Of a DNA stretch of 64,000 nt, positions 1-12,314 are shown piece after piece. The stretch comes from Sipunculus nudus (taxonomy: Eukaryota; Annelida; Sipuncula; Golfingiida; Sipunculidae): contig CM049317.1 in assembly GCA_026874595.1 (NCBI GenBank), forward strand, positions 73,063,118-73,127,117, in the 5' to 3' direction. The notes under the pieces were generated by a model. The model saw only the letters and a list, made by a program, of their open reading frames with translations, was not told the DNA's origin and did not search any database. Within the stretch, counting starts at the first letter, position 1, and each line of letters begins with the position of its first letter. The translations under genes and the position numbers were made by a program.

Positions 1-36
<36 letters not shown>
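1..36. repeat. (TA)n microsatellite, cut by window start
   Basis: Eighteen TA dinucleotides open the window; the array probably continues upstream. Confidence 0.95.
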
Positions 37-37
<1 letters not shown>

Positions 38-1110
38 TGAAGAGGCCTGTGGTCATGGATCTCTACATTTACAATGTATAAGCAAACATAACACATAACC
101 TCCCTGTGAAGGTCCAGTTATCACAATTAGTTTCTTTGTCTTGTTTTTTACTCGATTGTGTGTGTTGTGTTTGTCCACGCCATATCAGGAGACAGTGTAC
201 CGGATATTATTAAAATTTATCATATAGGTTGGTTTTCGGTTATTTTTTTTGTGTAAATCCATGCGTAAATGACTCCGCATAAGTGTTTTATGTGCTTTAT
301 AGCACACATGTTAACGCTTGGATGTAAGCCTAACATTTGGCCATATGACCCTCTTTTGACTGCGAGTCATGACGTCACAGGGGGACAATGACGTCACTCC
401 ACAGTTTCCCTGAAGGTTGGTGGGACGCATTTCCAAGCTCTATATATTATCATATAAGGTGCACATGTTGGATGCACCGGGTAAGTTTTTTTTTTATCGA
501 GTGTTAGGCATCGTGTTATGATGTTATAAATTTATTTATGCCAGAAAAAATAGGTAGTTTAGTATTTCGTTTTTTTTTTCGCTAGAGACCAGCTTCTGAA
601 GTTTACTATAGTGCACAACAGATGTCGCCACCTGCCGAGCCATCCCCACGCCATCATCACTGACACATTCAATCTCCTCAAACAGCACAAAAGATTATGA
701 CTACCTCTGAGAAAAAAAAGTCTCCTGTCTCCCCCCATCTGGAACCAATATATTTTTTTCTCATACATTTAATGCCTAACATTATCTGCTGCCCTAAAAT
801 ATTAATGCCTGCTCACTCTTGACGCCACAGAATAGGCTGACCTTGACCGGACCCGTAAATAGATCACTCTATACTTACAGGTGTCAGTAATTAACCAACG
901 GGTTGGGAGGGGGGGGCTGATTGTTGTTCGGTATGTTTATACTCAAGGACGGCAATACCACGAAGTCCAGGGTGTTTTTCAAAATATTTTCAGCTAAAAA
1001 GTTGTAAAGGGAATAACACAGGTATAATTAAAATTCCATGGCACCAAATTTTAACACTAACTTCCGCGCAGGGTTTTACGTCCCCATATTGGACGCTTTT
1101 TTAATTCAAG
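37..1110. other. Intergenic, no recognised gene
   Basis: AT-rich sequence with only short chance reading frames. No domain, splice-site pattern or RNA gene was recognised. Apart from a pair of CRE-like palindromes followed by a TATA-like stretch near 370-450, I see no structure. Confidence 0.5.
370..396. promoter_or_regulatory. Two CRE palindromes (TGACGTCA), 19 bp apart
   Basis: TGACGTCA, the consensus cAMP-response/ATF-CREB site, occurs at 370-377 and again at 389-396. An AT-rich TATATATTAT stretch follows near 441-450. Two perfect 8-bp palindromes so close together are unlikely by chance, and a TATA-like motif downstream is compatible with a promoter. No convincing open reading frame follows on either strand, so the target is unknown; it could be a relic promoter or an unseen 5' exon. 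Confidence 0.3.
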
Positions 1111-1119
1111 TATGTTCAT

Positions 1120-2160
1120 ACCAGACCCTTTTTACAGAGGCCAGAACTTTGATACTGGTGCACTTAACCACTACAGACTATGCAGGGTTATTGATTGATT
1201 TTCGCCTTGAGCGGCATATTTCACCAATAATCTCCATGAGATCTTTCAATCAGTGTATAAGAAATACTACTCAAATGAATCTGCCCTGTGACCGAAACAA
1301 AATGATATTCTAAAATTACATAACCAAGGCTGTGCATCTGTGCTGGTACTTCTTGATTTGTCAGATGCATTTGACATGATTGATCGTAAGACACAACTTT
1401 TATGTCTCAACCATTTTTTTTACATTTCTGGGATACCCCTGGCATGGCTGACATCATAGATCACTGAAAGACTGTGTTGATGATGAACAGTCTAAATCAG
1501 CATCGATAAATTATGATGTACCCCAAGGGTAAGGATTGGCCCTAAGAACTATATCATGCACACGAAAGCACAGAGATATAATTAGGAACCATAAATGGAA
1601 CACAGGTTTTCCTTTCATTTAAAACAAATGATAGTGCAATTCAACCATAAATTAGTCTTGCCTAGAGAATTGTTTAATAGGGATTGAAAAATGGATGCAA
1701 AGAAATGTGTTAAAACCGTATGGCAATAAGACAAAAGTAATGATCTTCACCTTGAAATCCAATGTAAAAGATTTGAACACATTAGCCCCTAATGTAGGTG
1801 GTTCATCTATCTCTTCAAAAGCACCAGTAAGGAACTTTGTGTTTGATAATACCCTGAACAGGGGAAAAAAGTCAATTCAATATGCTGAGCAGGTTACACA
1901 CAATTAATTAAGATTAAACGTATTAAACACTACCAGAATAACAATGTCAGAAAGTAGCATTTAGATATTGCAATGCTCTTCTGTATGGGTTGCCTAAATT
2001 TCAGATTGATAAATTACAAAGAGAACATAGCAACACGTATAGTCATAAGAACAGCCCGTCACTGTCATACAATCCTATTTTAGCAGACTGACACTGGCTT
2101 CCTATACATTACAGAATACAATACAAACTATTGGTTCAGACTTATAATGCCAATACGGAC
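1120..2160 (+). pseudogene. Decayed CR1/L2-like non-LTR retrotransposon reverse transcriptase
   Basis: Remnant of a LINE ORF2. Read in shifting + frames it shows the usual landmarks of CR1/L2/Rex-type reverse transcriptases in order: NNLHEIFQSVYKKY near 1226-1267, VLLDLSDAFDMID near 1346-1384 (catalytic motif A), YDVPQG near 1512-1530, and in the C-terminal part KLQRE near 2010 and HWLPIHYRIQYKLL near 2090-2133. Stops and frameshifts interrupt every segment and the FADD motif is not legible, so it cannot be functional. No poly(A) tail or target duplication was found. The family assignment rests on recognised motif spacing only. Confidence 0.7.
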
Positions 2161-2343
2161 TCTTGTCTAGTCAGATTGTTTTAATCCCTTTATATTGTAA
2201 TATATAATTAGTTAAAATACTGCATAAGATTTAGTCATTGCCTAATTATATTTTGCAAATCAGCTATATTTTTTTTATGTTGATCAATATATAAGAAAAA
2301 AACATTATAAAGCACTTTTGAACACTCTTAGAATGAAAATAGT

Positions 2344-2344
2344 G

Positions 2345-2422
<78 letters not shown>

Positions 2423-2434
2423 ATATATATATAT
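2344..2434. repeat. Compound (CT)n-(TA)n microsatellite
   Basis: About 15 CT units run directly into about 22 TA units, followed by AAAG and a short further TA run. Confidence 0.95.
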
Positions 2435-2719
2435 TCTTCAACTGTCTTTGCCAAATATTTCGGCCGCTTCCCCTCTCTCAATCCTGGCTACGCCCCTGAT
2501 CATGAACAGACGCTCATGGAATTTTTAGGAAGGTATAGTAGATTTTGCTGTTGGTCCGATATTGATCCGGATTAAGAAAGGTCATCAAGGAATATTCACA
2601 AATGTATGTCACTGAATCACGATTTAACCTGGACCTAATAAGTGAAAGCAAATACGTTTATGGGAGCAACCAACAATAGGAACAGAACACATGGCGGACG
2701 ACTGCATTCCTTAGAATGC

Positions 2720-3060
2720 AGATTTCCAGTTAAACACTGTCAGGTATGTCAACATTCCCATAGGACACGATATATATATTAACTGTCATAACCCAGTCAA
2801 TATATGTGGTATTGTTATGGTAAATCCATTGACACTTTAGTGCTAAAATTTTTGTTCGTCTCGATGACTTTGTTTCGCGCCAAAACTCATTAAATCTGCA
2901 ATACAACGAGGTGAGCGTTTGGTAATTGATCAACTAGGAAAATGAAGTGAATGCTCAGGTGGTCATACAGAAACCATGTCATGGCTTTGCGTGTATGACT
3001 CCATAATCGTATTTTATGCATTTCTAATATAAAACCATTTTACTAGGCAATGGGTTAAAG
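2720..3060 (+). repeat. Very diverged copy of the recurrent 6.03 kb block
   Basis: Scattered words match the block at 6030-6560 in the same order: ATTGACACNT, GTTTCGCGCCAAAACTCATTA against GTTTCGTGCAAAGACTCATTA, TAAATCTGCA, and GGTCATACAGAAACCATGTCATG. This is probably the oldest visible copy. It has no coding potential. Confidence 0.5.
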
Positions 3061-3189
3061 GGACGTATACTGATACCTGGCGTGCATTAAAGAGAAATCA
3101 TCTCTTGATCCCAAGTTGCTCAGGCTGTTCGACTTGTTTATATGTACGTGTTAAAAACGTAGGGGCCCCTCCAGAATTGACGATAATCG

Positions 3190-3800
3190 TAGTCAAAACG
3201 TGTCAAACAAGGGCATGAGGGCTTCTCGAGTTAAGCTAGCGCCATATCGGCCCTCTGAAATTACTGGCTGACAACTGGCTGTCAGAGTGCCTTTAGGGCT
3301 AGGTCTGAGGAACGCATATAAGGCCCCATGAGGATGCAAATATTTTTTTATTATTTTTGACAACGCCTCATGACCTACAAGTACACTGTCAATTGACATA
3401 AACCAAACTAATCATTAGCATTTCTAATGTACGTTCTAACAACACCAAACATGAGCGAGAAAAGTTCCATTTTAACTTAGCAGATTGGTAAATTCCTCTG
3501 CATGTTTGTCGAATTTCAGACCGCATGAATACAAGCCCGGCTCGTACAGGTTACTTGACGCAGCCAACGTGTACGCGATACAAGAAATGACTCGTTACCA
3601 TAGAGACGGGGGCATTCGTAACATAATGTTAAGATTAAGGGCTGTTTACAAAAGATGAATGCAACATAATGGAAGACCACTGTGATGCATTCCTCGATAT
3701 TGCTTGTATCACGCCTCAAGAAGGCCTACCAAACCAATTATCGTTGCCTACTGAGCCGGGTTGTCACAGCTAGAGTTAAACTTGTGTCTTAATTCAGCAG
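3190..3800 (-). repeat. Dispersed block, inverted partner of 8890-9550
   Basis: The reverse complement of this stretch matches 8890-9550 over its whole length with many substitutions. Shared words include the context of CGAGCCGGGCTTGTATTCAT / CGAGCCATGCTTGTGTTCAT, CTCGCTCATGTTTGGT, AATATTTGCATC, and CAATTATC-GTTGCCTACTGA. No protein family was recognised in any frame of either copy. It may be a non-autonomous transposon or an old inverted duplication. Confidence 0.7.
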
Positions 3801-3809
3801 AACATCCAG

Positions 3810-4277
3810 TACCAACACTAACTGACCGCCATGATGCTTACATCACGATATACACGGCTCGCATGTATATGGACCACACACAATCCACCTCTCAGAGGCC
3901 GTCACATAATGTAACCTTTTCCGCCAAGTACTGGGTATAGGGAGCACGTTGTGAATTTTATACACTGGTCACACATGCTGTATCAACAAAAAGATCGGTC
4001 TGTTTGTTTAGAGAATTAATTTGGAGATTTTTTAATCTATTGAACTAACAGTCCGAGATCTTTGACTAAACTGCATACATGGGCGCCAATATGTGTAAAA
4101 TAGCCATATGTTTATGAAAATATTTACACATCATATCGAAATATAAAATTTGATGTGTAATCATACAAAATGCGACTGATGTTACTAATCTTTTATTGTG
4201 AAAACAAATATAAAGTATAAATGTATTTGTATGGAGACGCACGTGATCGTCTACGGGATGTTTACAATTATATATAT

Positions 4278-4329
<52 letters not shown>

Positions 4330-6025
4330 ACAGGTAGAAGTTCTTTACAATAAGTTCATGGTTTAAAGCTCAACTATTTTCAGTAAAACATGCAAATATT
4401 TATTGCAGTTGTATTTCAGAAAGCTCACCAAGTTTTGTTTAAAATTTCCACAATATACATAACCAATGATAGCTGAATGCCACAGCCGAATGCAGTCAGA
4501 AAGAAAGCCCAGGGAAAGCAATTGCAATTTAAATGATGTAAAAATATAGATGACTGTAATTTATATACGAGGAATTGCAACGAAATCAAGTCTGCGTCTC
4601 ATAAACTACTTATACATAATTTGGGAATTACAGTTTGAGCTTACCAGAACCTGTCAGCACATTGTGTAAGACACACAGATATCATTAAATGCGCAATATC
4701 AAATATTTAACTCCCGTAGAGTCACCACTTTAAAAATATTTCATTTTAATCCATAGTCATTTAATACTACAATAAATAGTTATCTGTCACATATTTCTTA
4801 CATCAGTCGGAGGGAGAGGAACTATATAGACTAAATATGTATGAAGTTGTTAAAGTTTCCGTCTTACTGGGGTTAGGTGGAGGGTTTATGATAATATGAC
4901 TCGCAGAGACAAGTCACCACCATTATACTTACAATGTCTGGGGATGCAGCTTGCCTACCATATGAGTCACATAACCAGTATTAATGTTAAAACCTGGAGT
5001 CTCATAAACTGAGTCTCAGATATGCAATAATAGATATTACATTTTCATACATAATATTATCAAATAATTGGATAAATGCCCAGCAGCTGCTAGATCAATG
5101 GTCTTATTCTATTGACACTTTACATTTATAGTCTACAAGTATAAACGTGTCACATTATTTACATATAATAAACTGACATAAATTATGATATGTGCTGAGC
5201 TACCTTGAATGGTTGGAAATGTCCACATTTCAGGGTGGCTAAACCATGTCCCTCCCCCAGTTCACAGAATAAAGGCAACAGTGATCTAATATCGGGTTAC
5301 CATGGAGCTTGCCCTAAGAGACCCGTTTAGTTAGAACTTTTCAAATTCAACGGCTACGTTCTATGTTCTGATAACAAGCGGACAGCTGTGCAGAGAGAAG
5401 GAGGACATAGGTCAATCACTGTAGCTTAGGTGATTTACATTCGGCTGTGCTAAAAAACTTATTTTGGTCCGTGCGCGAAATGCTGACCAAGTCCGAAGGC
5501 CATGCATCCTGACATCTTAAACAAACATACGGAAATAAAAAGACAGGCAAGCCGATCAACCTTTAGTCGCTAACGGTAGGCTGGTGACTTTAGGAAGCAG
5601 ACAGGCAGAGGGACTGACAAAGTGAGAGAGTAAACGGCAGACTAATAGACACTTACATGACCGGGGGATCATTACACTCATTACCATCAGTACACAAGCT
5701 TGAACAGACTTCATCATGTTGTTGTTGGCTTTCAGCCGGGCTTAGCACTGCTTTAGCATTGTAAGGTATGTGAGTAATGCCATAGGATACGTGCCATAAG
5801 ATCCTTACCCCCAAAGTAAAAGTGAGGAACTGTTTGTTTGTTAGTCGATCAATAAAACCAAGCGGCGCATCCTGATTGGTCCGCACGACGCAGGTGACAA
5901 GATAAAAATCGTTTCTCGAAAAAAAAGGACGGCACATATTTGATTATATTTGGTGTTCTGCTTTCCTGTTAGCTAATAAATTAACGATCCCTTATCTACA
6001 TAACCCTCCGTCTCTCTTTCTGTCT
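3810..6025. other. Intergenic, no recognised gene
   Basis: AT-rich DNA with no recognised domain or RNA. The only distinct structure is the TA microsatellite near 4267-4326. The reading frame at 5653-5937 (-) resembles nothing I know and has no support from a duplicate copy. Confidence 0.5.
4267..4326. repeat. (TA)n microsatellite with one interruption
   Basis: Near-pure TA run interrupted once by ATC near 4280. Confidence 0.9.
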
Positions 6026-6029
6026 CATT

Positions 6030-6560
6030 CATATATATATACATACATGTATATATCTGTGTGTGTAATAAAGTGGCTGTTACAACACAATCAATATCTG
6101 TTGACTTGTGATGTTAAATATATTGACACCTCCGTGTTGCAATGTTTCCTGGACTTGATTACATTGTTTCGTGCAAAGACTCATTACATACATAGAGATA
6201 AATCTGCAGGACAACCATCTGAGCGAACGGCATTGCACAGGTTTTATATTTTGCTTTTGATAATAGATTAACCAGGGAATTTAAACTGAGAGCTTAGTTG
6301 GTCATGCAGAACCCATGTCATGCTTGCCTCTTGAATAACATCATAATCTTTTTCATTTATTTTTAAACACATCTGACTGGGCGATGTGATATAGTATTGT
6401 CCATTTCATTAATGAAAGTATACATTTTAGGGAATACCCAGATGACGAATCATGGAAAGATCAACAGTTCTAATACTTCTTAGAGCGCACCTTTAGCAGA
6501 GCTAGGAAAACAAAGGAAGACCCTTTTCCATTATTCATCCACAAATGTACATGTGTTACT
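6030..6560 (+). repeat. Recurrent unit landmark block, copy 1
   Basis: This block recurs at 18370-18715, 33360-33900 and 47650-48190 (and weakly at 2720-3060) in the same orientation. Shared words include TATTGACACCTCCGTGTT, TTTCGTGCAAAGACTCATTACAT, ACTGGGCGATGT and GTATCGTCC / GTATTGTCC. At 33 and 47 kb it lies between the receptor and the second LTR-type element and ends in a TATA box; here it leads into a SINE fragment. It is non-coding and best read as part of the large duplicated unit. Confidence 0.8.
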
Positions 6561-6589
6561 GCATGGATATAAGGTTGAATGAACACAAA

Positions 6590-6795
6590 TCATAATATAA
6601 TAATAATAAATTTTGAATTTAATAACGAGAAAATAAAACTTAATTGGAATGGCACATTTGCACAGACTAATAAAAACCCTGAGAAAACCACCGACCCTGG
6701 AGAGGCACTACAGCCGGCCTTCAGGGCTACTCCGGGGATCGAACCCGAGTCTCCACAGTAGAGAGCCGAGCATTTTACCACAGGCCTTGGACCGT
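6590..6795 (-). mobile_element. tRNA-derived SINE, partial, AT-rich tail
   Basis: The - strand starts with a tRNA-like head near 6790: a box-A-like region, then the box B consensus GGTTCGATCCC at about 6734-6744. It continues through a body containing GGTTTTCTCAGGG and ends in an AT-rich tail of TTATTATTATATTATG near 6590-6610. That order (Pol III promoter head, unrelated body, simple tail) is the SINE layout. A decayed partner sits at 18775-18910 in the neighbouring duplicated unit. Family not assigned. Confidence 0.6.
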
Positions 6796-6799
6796 GGTA

Positions 6800-7255
6800 T
6801 TATGTGACACATGGTCTCCATCCTCAATTATCTTCCCATTCCACTGTTTCTCCTTCGTTGGAATACCTCCGTATTTTATACGCTGAGAGAGGATGTTAAT
6901 CCTTTTCTGTGTGGCCATCTTATCTCAGATCTCTTTCGTTATTATTAATATTTATAACGTTGTTTTTTTATTATACCATATAATAAAACTATTGATATTA
7001 TTATATATAAACACGTGAACGTAAACACCCAAAAGTCAAAACACTTATCTCCTACTTGACATAATACTTAAACAAAAACATGTAAACTATACATGTCCAG
7101 TAAATGTCCATCCAAATACCAGTTAGAATGGAGATATTTACTAACAGAAAAAAAAATCATTATTTGTTATTATTCTGTATTTGCATAATATTTTCTGTGT
7201 ACCCTTATACCATATTATTTCCAAAAACAATATTCCCGTCTTATTTTCTGTTATA
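6800..7255. other. Intergenic, no recognised feature
   Basis: AT-rich DNA without recognised genes. The 3' part (from about 7215, AATATTCCCGTCTT) matches 52280 onward, the lead-in to the ~100-bp monomer array there. Confidence 0.4.
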
Positions 7256-7259
7256 CAGA

Positions 7260-7680
7260 TGAATAATGTACAAAAGAATTTATAGATCTTTCACACTAAA
7301 GAATCGACATGAACTTGTGAAAAAAAGTCATTAAAAGGTCTTTAAAAAAAGGTCATAAAAATCTCTTTTATTCATTAGATTTCTGTACAAAGAGAATATA
7401 TAACTCATACACTTTAAAAAATCAACTACATTTTCTTTTGTGAAAAAAGCCAAAAGTCTTTTATCTGTCCTATATCTATTATACCTAAGATTTCTGTACA
7501 AAGGGTATATATCAATCCTTCAAACTAAAACATTAACTAAATTTATTTGTGAAAAAGTCAATAAAAAGTCTATGATACATATGATTTCTGTACAAAGAGA
7601 ATATACAAATATTTCATACTAAAGAACCAACAAGATTTTTAACTGAAAAAGTAAAAAAAAAGTCAATCAGTATCTTGGAA
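7260..7680. repeat. ~94-111 bp monomer array, copy 1
   Basis: About four imperfect tandem monomers with the words TTCTGTACAAAGAGAATATA, TTTCACACTAAAGAA, and GTGAAAAAAGTCAATAAAAAGTC. TTCTGTACAA recurs at 7381, 7492 and 7586, so the spacing is 94-111 bp. The same monomers occur at 40590-40740, 52290-52510 and 56570-56825. In three of the four places they lie immediately 3' (on the - strand) of an L1-like LINE ORF2 C-terminus. Confidence 0.8.
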
Positions 7681-7810
7681 ATTAAAAACTTCTCACCTTC
7701 TCAAGAGATCTTCAATACAATTTTTCTTGCCTGCACTATGTTTCTTTATATAATATATATTCCTAACATAGTTTATTGCTTCACTTTTTGTTGGGTTTGC
7801 CTATTTGCAC

Positions 7811-7870
<60 letters not shown>

Positions 7871-8560
7871 AATAAGTAATATAAGACTCAAGATATCAAT
7901 TCCTACTCTGTTCCCCAATATCACCAAATTTAAACTTAAGGTCAATTTTTACCTGACCAGATGGTTTGTACTCTTTACATTCCCATAGTAAGCAGACAGT
8001 TGATTCCGGCTCCCTGAGACAAAAAGAACACTTTAAGAATCTTTAATCATCTACAATAAAAAAAAGTATTTGTTGTTGAAATCCTGTTCAGTATTTATAC
8101 TGAAACATTGGTAAATTCGGAGATTTTGTTATATTTATTGTATGTATAAAAGATGTGGAAAAACGGGAGACATATTTTCATTTTAATTCAGGTTTATAAA
8201 CCATTTCTAAATTGCTTTTTCTGGTGCTCTATAAAAAAAATGATCATCTCATCACACACCATCTTCGAAACCTGTTTACATTTTAAAACTAATGTAACTT
8301 TATTTTTTTTTTCTTTGTTACGTGCCTCTGTTTCCATTAGCATTTTCTTCTATGTATTTCGGATGGCATTTATCATTTTGTTATTGATAAACCTATTTGG
8401 TCCATTCTCGTTAATAAATATTAAGTCAGCTGCATTCTGTATTCCGGCATCAAGCCAATGTTTTAAGAATATTGGTTACTTTTCTATTCTGATATTAAAG
8501 TTTGTCTATATACATTGACTAAGAATATCATTTTCATCTCATATCTTATAGTTATACAAG
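7680..8560 (-). pseudogene. Decayed L1-like LINE ORF2 C-terminal region
   Basis: The - strand carries fragments of the C-terminal part of a LINE ORF2, including the reverse-transcriptase zinc-binding segment: CSFC at about 8017-8029, preceded by a region equivalent to that at 19240-19719, where the protein is better preserved. The + strand reading frame 8153-8518 is an antisense shadow. A TA microsatellite has expanded inside it at 7815-7865. Frameshifts and stops make it non-functional. Confidence 0.65.
7815..7865. repeat. (TA)n microsatellite inside LINE remnant
   Basis: About 25 TA units at the place where the equivalent sequence at 40880-40920 has a CATA/CACA run and the 56980 copy has only TATATAAATATA. 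Confidence 0.95.
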
Positions 8561-8569
8561 CACCAAGCT

Positions 8570-8885
8570 TCCTAAAACCTCTCTCCAGTTATGTGACCTG
8601 TTTTTGCCACTTCGTTTAAATAGTAACTACATTATTTAAAGTTATGTAATAACGTAACAAGAAGCTGTCCAACTGACACAAAACGTTTTAACCATGGAAT
8701 ATAATTTAGGTCATACAATATATTTATAGGTATACAGTGACCTTTATTTCTGGTCATAACCATCACCCTTTATTTCTGAAATTCTGAATATCCTGTAATG
8801 TAACAAAACCATGGGACAATCAATACAACGTGTACATTTGCTGCAACCACAACATTCCTTCCTTTTAAGAAACTAGATATAGTAA
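8570..8885. other. Unassigned spacer
   Basis: The first about 80 bp match 19735-19815 (CACCAAGCTTC, CTCTCC-GTTATGTGACCTGT). Nothing further was recognised. Confidence 0.4.
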
Positions 8886-8889
8886 CCAA

Positions 8890-9550
8890 GGAGGTTACAT
8901 GAATGGAGATACAACTCCGGGAAGCTCTGCCAGCACTCGCGTGTCAATCTACCCGTGACAACCCGATTCAGTAGGCAATCGGATAATTGGGCTAGTAAGC
9001 CTACTCGAGTCGTGATAAAAGTAATATCGAGGAATGTATCGCAGCGGTCTTGCATCATGTTGCATTCATTTTGTGGTAAACGGCCCATAATCTCAATATA
9101 ATGCTGAGAATGATAAATTAACACAATAGTATACATGTGAGCTCACAACCTAAACTGAAGCACCGTCTCCATGGACAGGGTTCATTTCCTGTATCGCCTG
9201 CAAGATGTCTGCGTCCAGTAACCCGTGCGAGCCATGCTTGTGTTCATGCGGTCAAAATTTCAACAGACATGCCGAGGGGTTTACCAATGTGCTGGATCAA
9301 AACGGAACTTTCCTCGCTCATGTTTGGTATTATTAAAAAGTACACAAAAATACTAACGATTGGTCTATGTTGATGTTGATTGACAGTGTATGTGTAGGCG
9401 ATGAAGTGTTGACAGAAATGACAAAAATATTTGCATCTTCATACGGCCTTATAATGTGTTCCTCAGACTTAGATGTAAAGACACTCTGGCGCCAGTAATC
9501 TGGTCGTAGTGCCAGAGGGTTGATATGAAGCTACTGTCAGTCGTGCGCTA
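8890..9550 (+). repeat. Dispersed block, inverted partner of 3190-3800
   Basis: Reverse-complement match to 3190-3800. The reading frame 9137-9373 (+) lies inside it but is not conserved in the partner, which argues against protein coding. Confidence 0.7.
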
Positions 9551-9554
9551 ATTG

Positions 9555-9985
9555 CAGTTTAGGCGCGATAAGCCTATTTACACTATCATGCGCCAATTAT
9601 ACTGCGGTGTCAGTCACACCGCGGCACCGCCATTGATATTCCCTCCTTGGTTATACAAGTCGTCCAACACATCGAATTTGTAATGGTGGACCTTGTGGTA
9701 ACCTTCAAACAAAATTTGTAGATGCAGGTATTATTTTTTTCAGCAAGGGTCCATAAAACTCATCTCCTCTAACACCAGATTTTCAAATAACACATCTCAG
9801 GAGCCGTTTGACGCATCGGTCTGAAATGTCAAGACAAGTACCTAAGGCTAGCTGCGCCGTCTACAATCTGTTTTGCATTGTGTTCATCCTTTTGAGACGA
9901 TAAAATATATTTCAGTAGTGGTTTGGTGTAATGGCCTGAACTGATATCTCTACACAAGACTGGTGGCATCACATTCAACCATTCT
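9555..9985. other. Unassigned spacer
   Basis: No gene or repeat recognised. Confidence 0.4.
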
Positions 9986-9989
9986 GCAT

Positions 9990-10360
9990 ATCGTTTATTT
10001 TGAACATATAATACATGTATGTCAATAGGCAGAGGTTACAAAACAAGAGCTGATTTAAAGGTGGATTGTCAAGGTCGGAATACTTTGGATCTCTGATGCC
10101 AGAACAATCGCGGTCTTTCACACCTGGAGACATCCCATGCCTCATTTAGTCTATGCTCCTGTGATTCGGCAGACACGTACTTGCTTGTCTTCTGACCATA
10201 TTCTAATTATAACAGTATTTGTCACTGCGTATGTCGCTCTGTCAGTATTTAAGCCACGTCGAGGTCAGTAGCAGAAGGAACCCACAGTAAACGGATTCGG
10301 ATTACAGTGATGTTAATACAATAAAGTAATATTTCTCAGTGAAAGGAGGAATACGTGAAC
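9990..10360 (+). repeat. Duplicated-unit segment, also at 19830-20110
   Basis: Matches 19830-20110 almost word for word in the same order (ATAATACATGTA, TCAATAG-CAGAGGTT, CTCTGATG-CAGAACAATCG, CATGTCGCTCTGTCAGTATTTAAGCCA). Non-coding. Confidence 0.8.
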
Positions 10361-11139
10361 ATTTTTCATTTCGTTCTGGCTTATAATTGCCCCGCCCGCA
10401 AAGAGGGTATGTGTTCACTCCCGTTCGTTTGTGTGTTTGCATGTGTGCGTATTTGTTCGAAACATAACTAATGCAGTCATCAGTTAGTATTATAATTTAT
10501 TTATACTTTATAGAATATATTAAAGGAATAAATGCAAGGGCCTAAATGGTAATTTATCTTAATTTTCACGTTGAACTAAAGTTTGTATTCAGCATATTAT
10601 TTAACATTTTATGAAATGTATATAAGTATTATTTAAATTAGGAATTAACTTCGGATTTTTTTCAGGATACTTGACGCTTGCAATATAACGTAGTAGCCTT
10701 CTATATTTGGAGTATTTGGGAGTGGTAAAAATACAATTCCACTTTAAATTTTGCCAATACACATCCATTTGAGAAAGAAACAACATGCTGTCGTTTGAGT
10801 ACTTTCGTCTTGCACCCCGTGCCCTTATCGAACTCATTATCATTTCTCATTATCAAACTCAGAATTATTTTTCTTCCAGTTTCTCGACACCGCTCTTGAA
10901 GCCTGCAAGTTTATGTTCACACTAAAATCGGGTTGTCACAAGTCGCATGTCGCAATTAATTATGAGTATAATGCTAGTAAATGTATAAACGTTTTTTTTT
11001 CAAAAGGAGTCCTGACATCCTGGATTATATATGGATTTTTACACAACAGTCATCTGTCACTTATACGTCCTCGTGCGAAATTTTTATTTGCAGTAAATAT
11101 AAGACAGATCTAAGAAAACACTGGATTCATATATGATTC

Positions 11140-11208
<69 letters not shown>

Positions 11209-12310
11209 ACATGCAATGTGCTAATTAAAGTCACCATTGGGCAACAGAGATCCTATTATATGCACCAACGCCATTGGGATTATAGACAAATTATACCCGG
11301 ATAAAACGGGACGGGATTTGGAAATAATAACGTTTCTATTACGTTTTTCATCAAGATAAAAGCTAAATCCCATACTTGGTGCGGTTGGGTTAAAGTATAT
11401 GGGAGTGTCTGATACCACTCATTTCACACCACGAAAGGCTTACGGGCAGCACGCTTGAGAAGTGACTGAATCAAGGCGCTGAATGTCTGTGAAGAGTTAC
11501 TCTATGTATGTATTTCTCATTTTCACACAGATTTTTATTTCATCATCTCCTGTGTTTTATACTTTATTTTTTGTTTAACCACATATTTATTGAAAGTAAA
11601 TTAAAAAGCATATCATGATTAATGTATGATAATTGCTTAAGGCTGAAATACGGTTCTGAGGGGACTGATATCCAATGTGTACCGGTACTTAACATCCATG
11701 ATTAATTGACGCTGTCATTTCACAAATACTATTAGTTCTGTTGCTAATTTTCTGAAAGTTCCTAAATTCTGAGTTTGCTGCTTCCCAAGTTTTTCTTAGG
11801 ATTGCTTTTCTCCGGCGAAGTGACTCTCACAAAAAATGTGGTGTAACCTCTATATTAACCTCTGAAACAGTATTAAGAAAACACAAATCTATAATATGAT
11901 TATCTAGTCTGGCAAAAAACTTTCGGTAAAAAGTCTACACCGAAAACCCAGTAGACAAATGTTATAAATGTCTATAAAACCATTATCGGTTAAAATAACA
12001 GCAATCAGTAGGATCACATTTAGTAATTCTCATATACTGAAGTAACTCAATATATTTGCTGGATTCTATTCTTAGTTTTACCCCTTTAATTTCTAAATAA
12101 AAGTAATGACAAAAGAAAGCTGGGATATAAATTGCTATACAGGTTACATGGAGGAAACATAAATGTTACCTTTTAACTGTACACCTAATACTTAAAAATT
12201 ATGTTTAGTATTCTCTCAACATTTTTTTTGTATAATCAAACATCACAGCAAAAGTGTCGAGCAGCGTTTTGGTTGGATTTTTAATTTTGATTCAATTATA
12301 ATATCCAACA
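10361..12310 (+). repeat. Duplicated-unit segment, also at 41085-42960 and 57160-58340
   Basis: Long collinear match to the 41 kb and 57 kb copies, from TCGTTCTGGCTTATAATTGCC through TTCAGGATAC-TGACGCTTGCAATATA, GAGAAAGAAACAACATGCTGTC, the CACTCATTTCACACCACGAAAGGC stretch, and AACATCCATGATTAAT. Part of it (10.8-11.35 kb) is also present inverted at 28630-28945. Reading frames in it are not maintained between copies, so I treat it as non-coding duplicated DNA. Confidence 0.85.
11143..11204. repeat. (TA)n microsatellite, unit-specific
   Basis: About 31 TA units. The matching point in the 41.8 kb copy has only an A run (CACAAAAAAAAATAAAGTAC), so this array arose or expanded after the units duplicated, or was lost there. 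Confidence 0.95.
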
Positions 12311-12314
12311 TATA

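Noticed and set aside
8153-8518. 121-codon + strand frame with hydrophobic segments
   Set aside because: It is the antisense of a decayed LINE ORF2 region whose - strand relative at 19240-19719 shows recognisable protein motifs.
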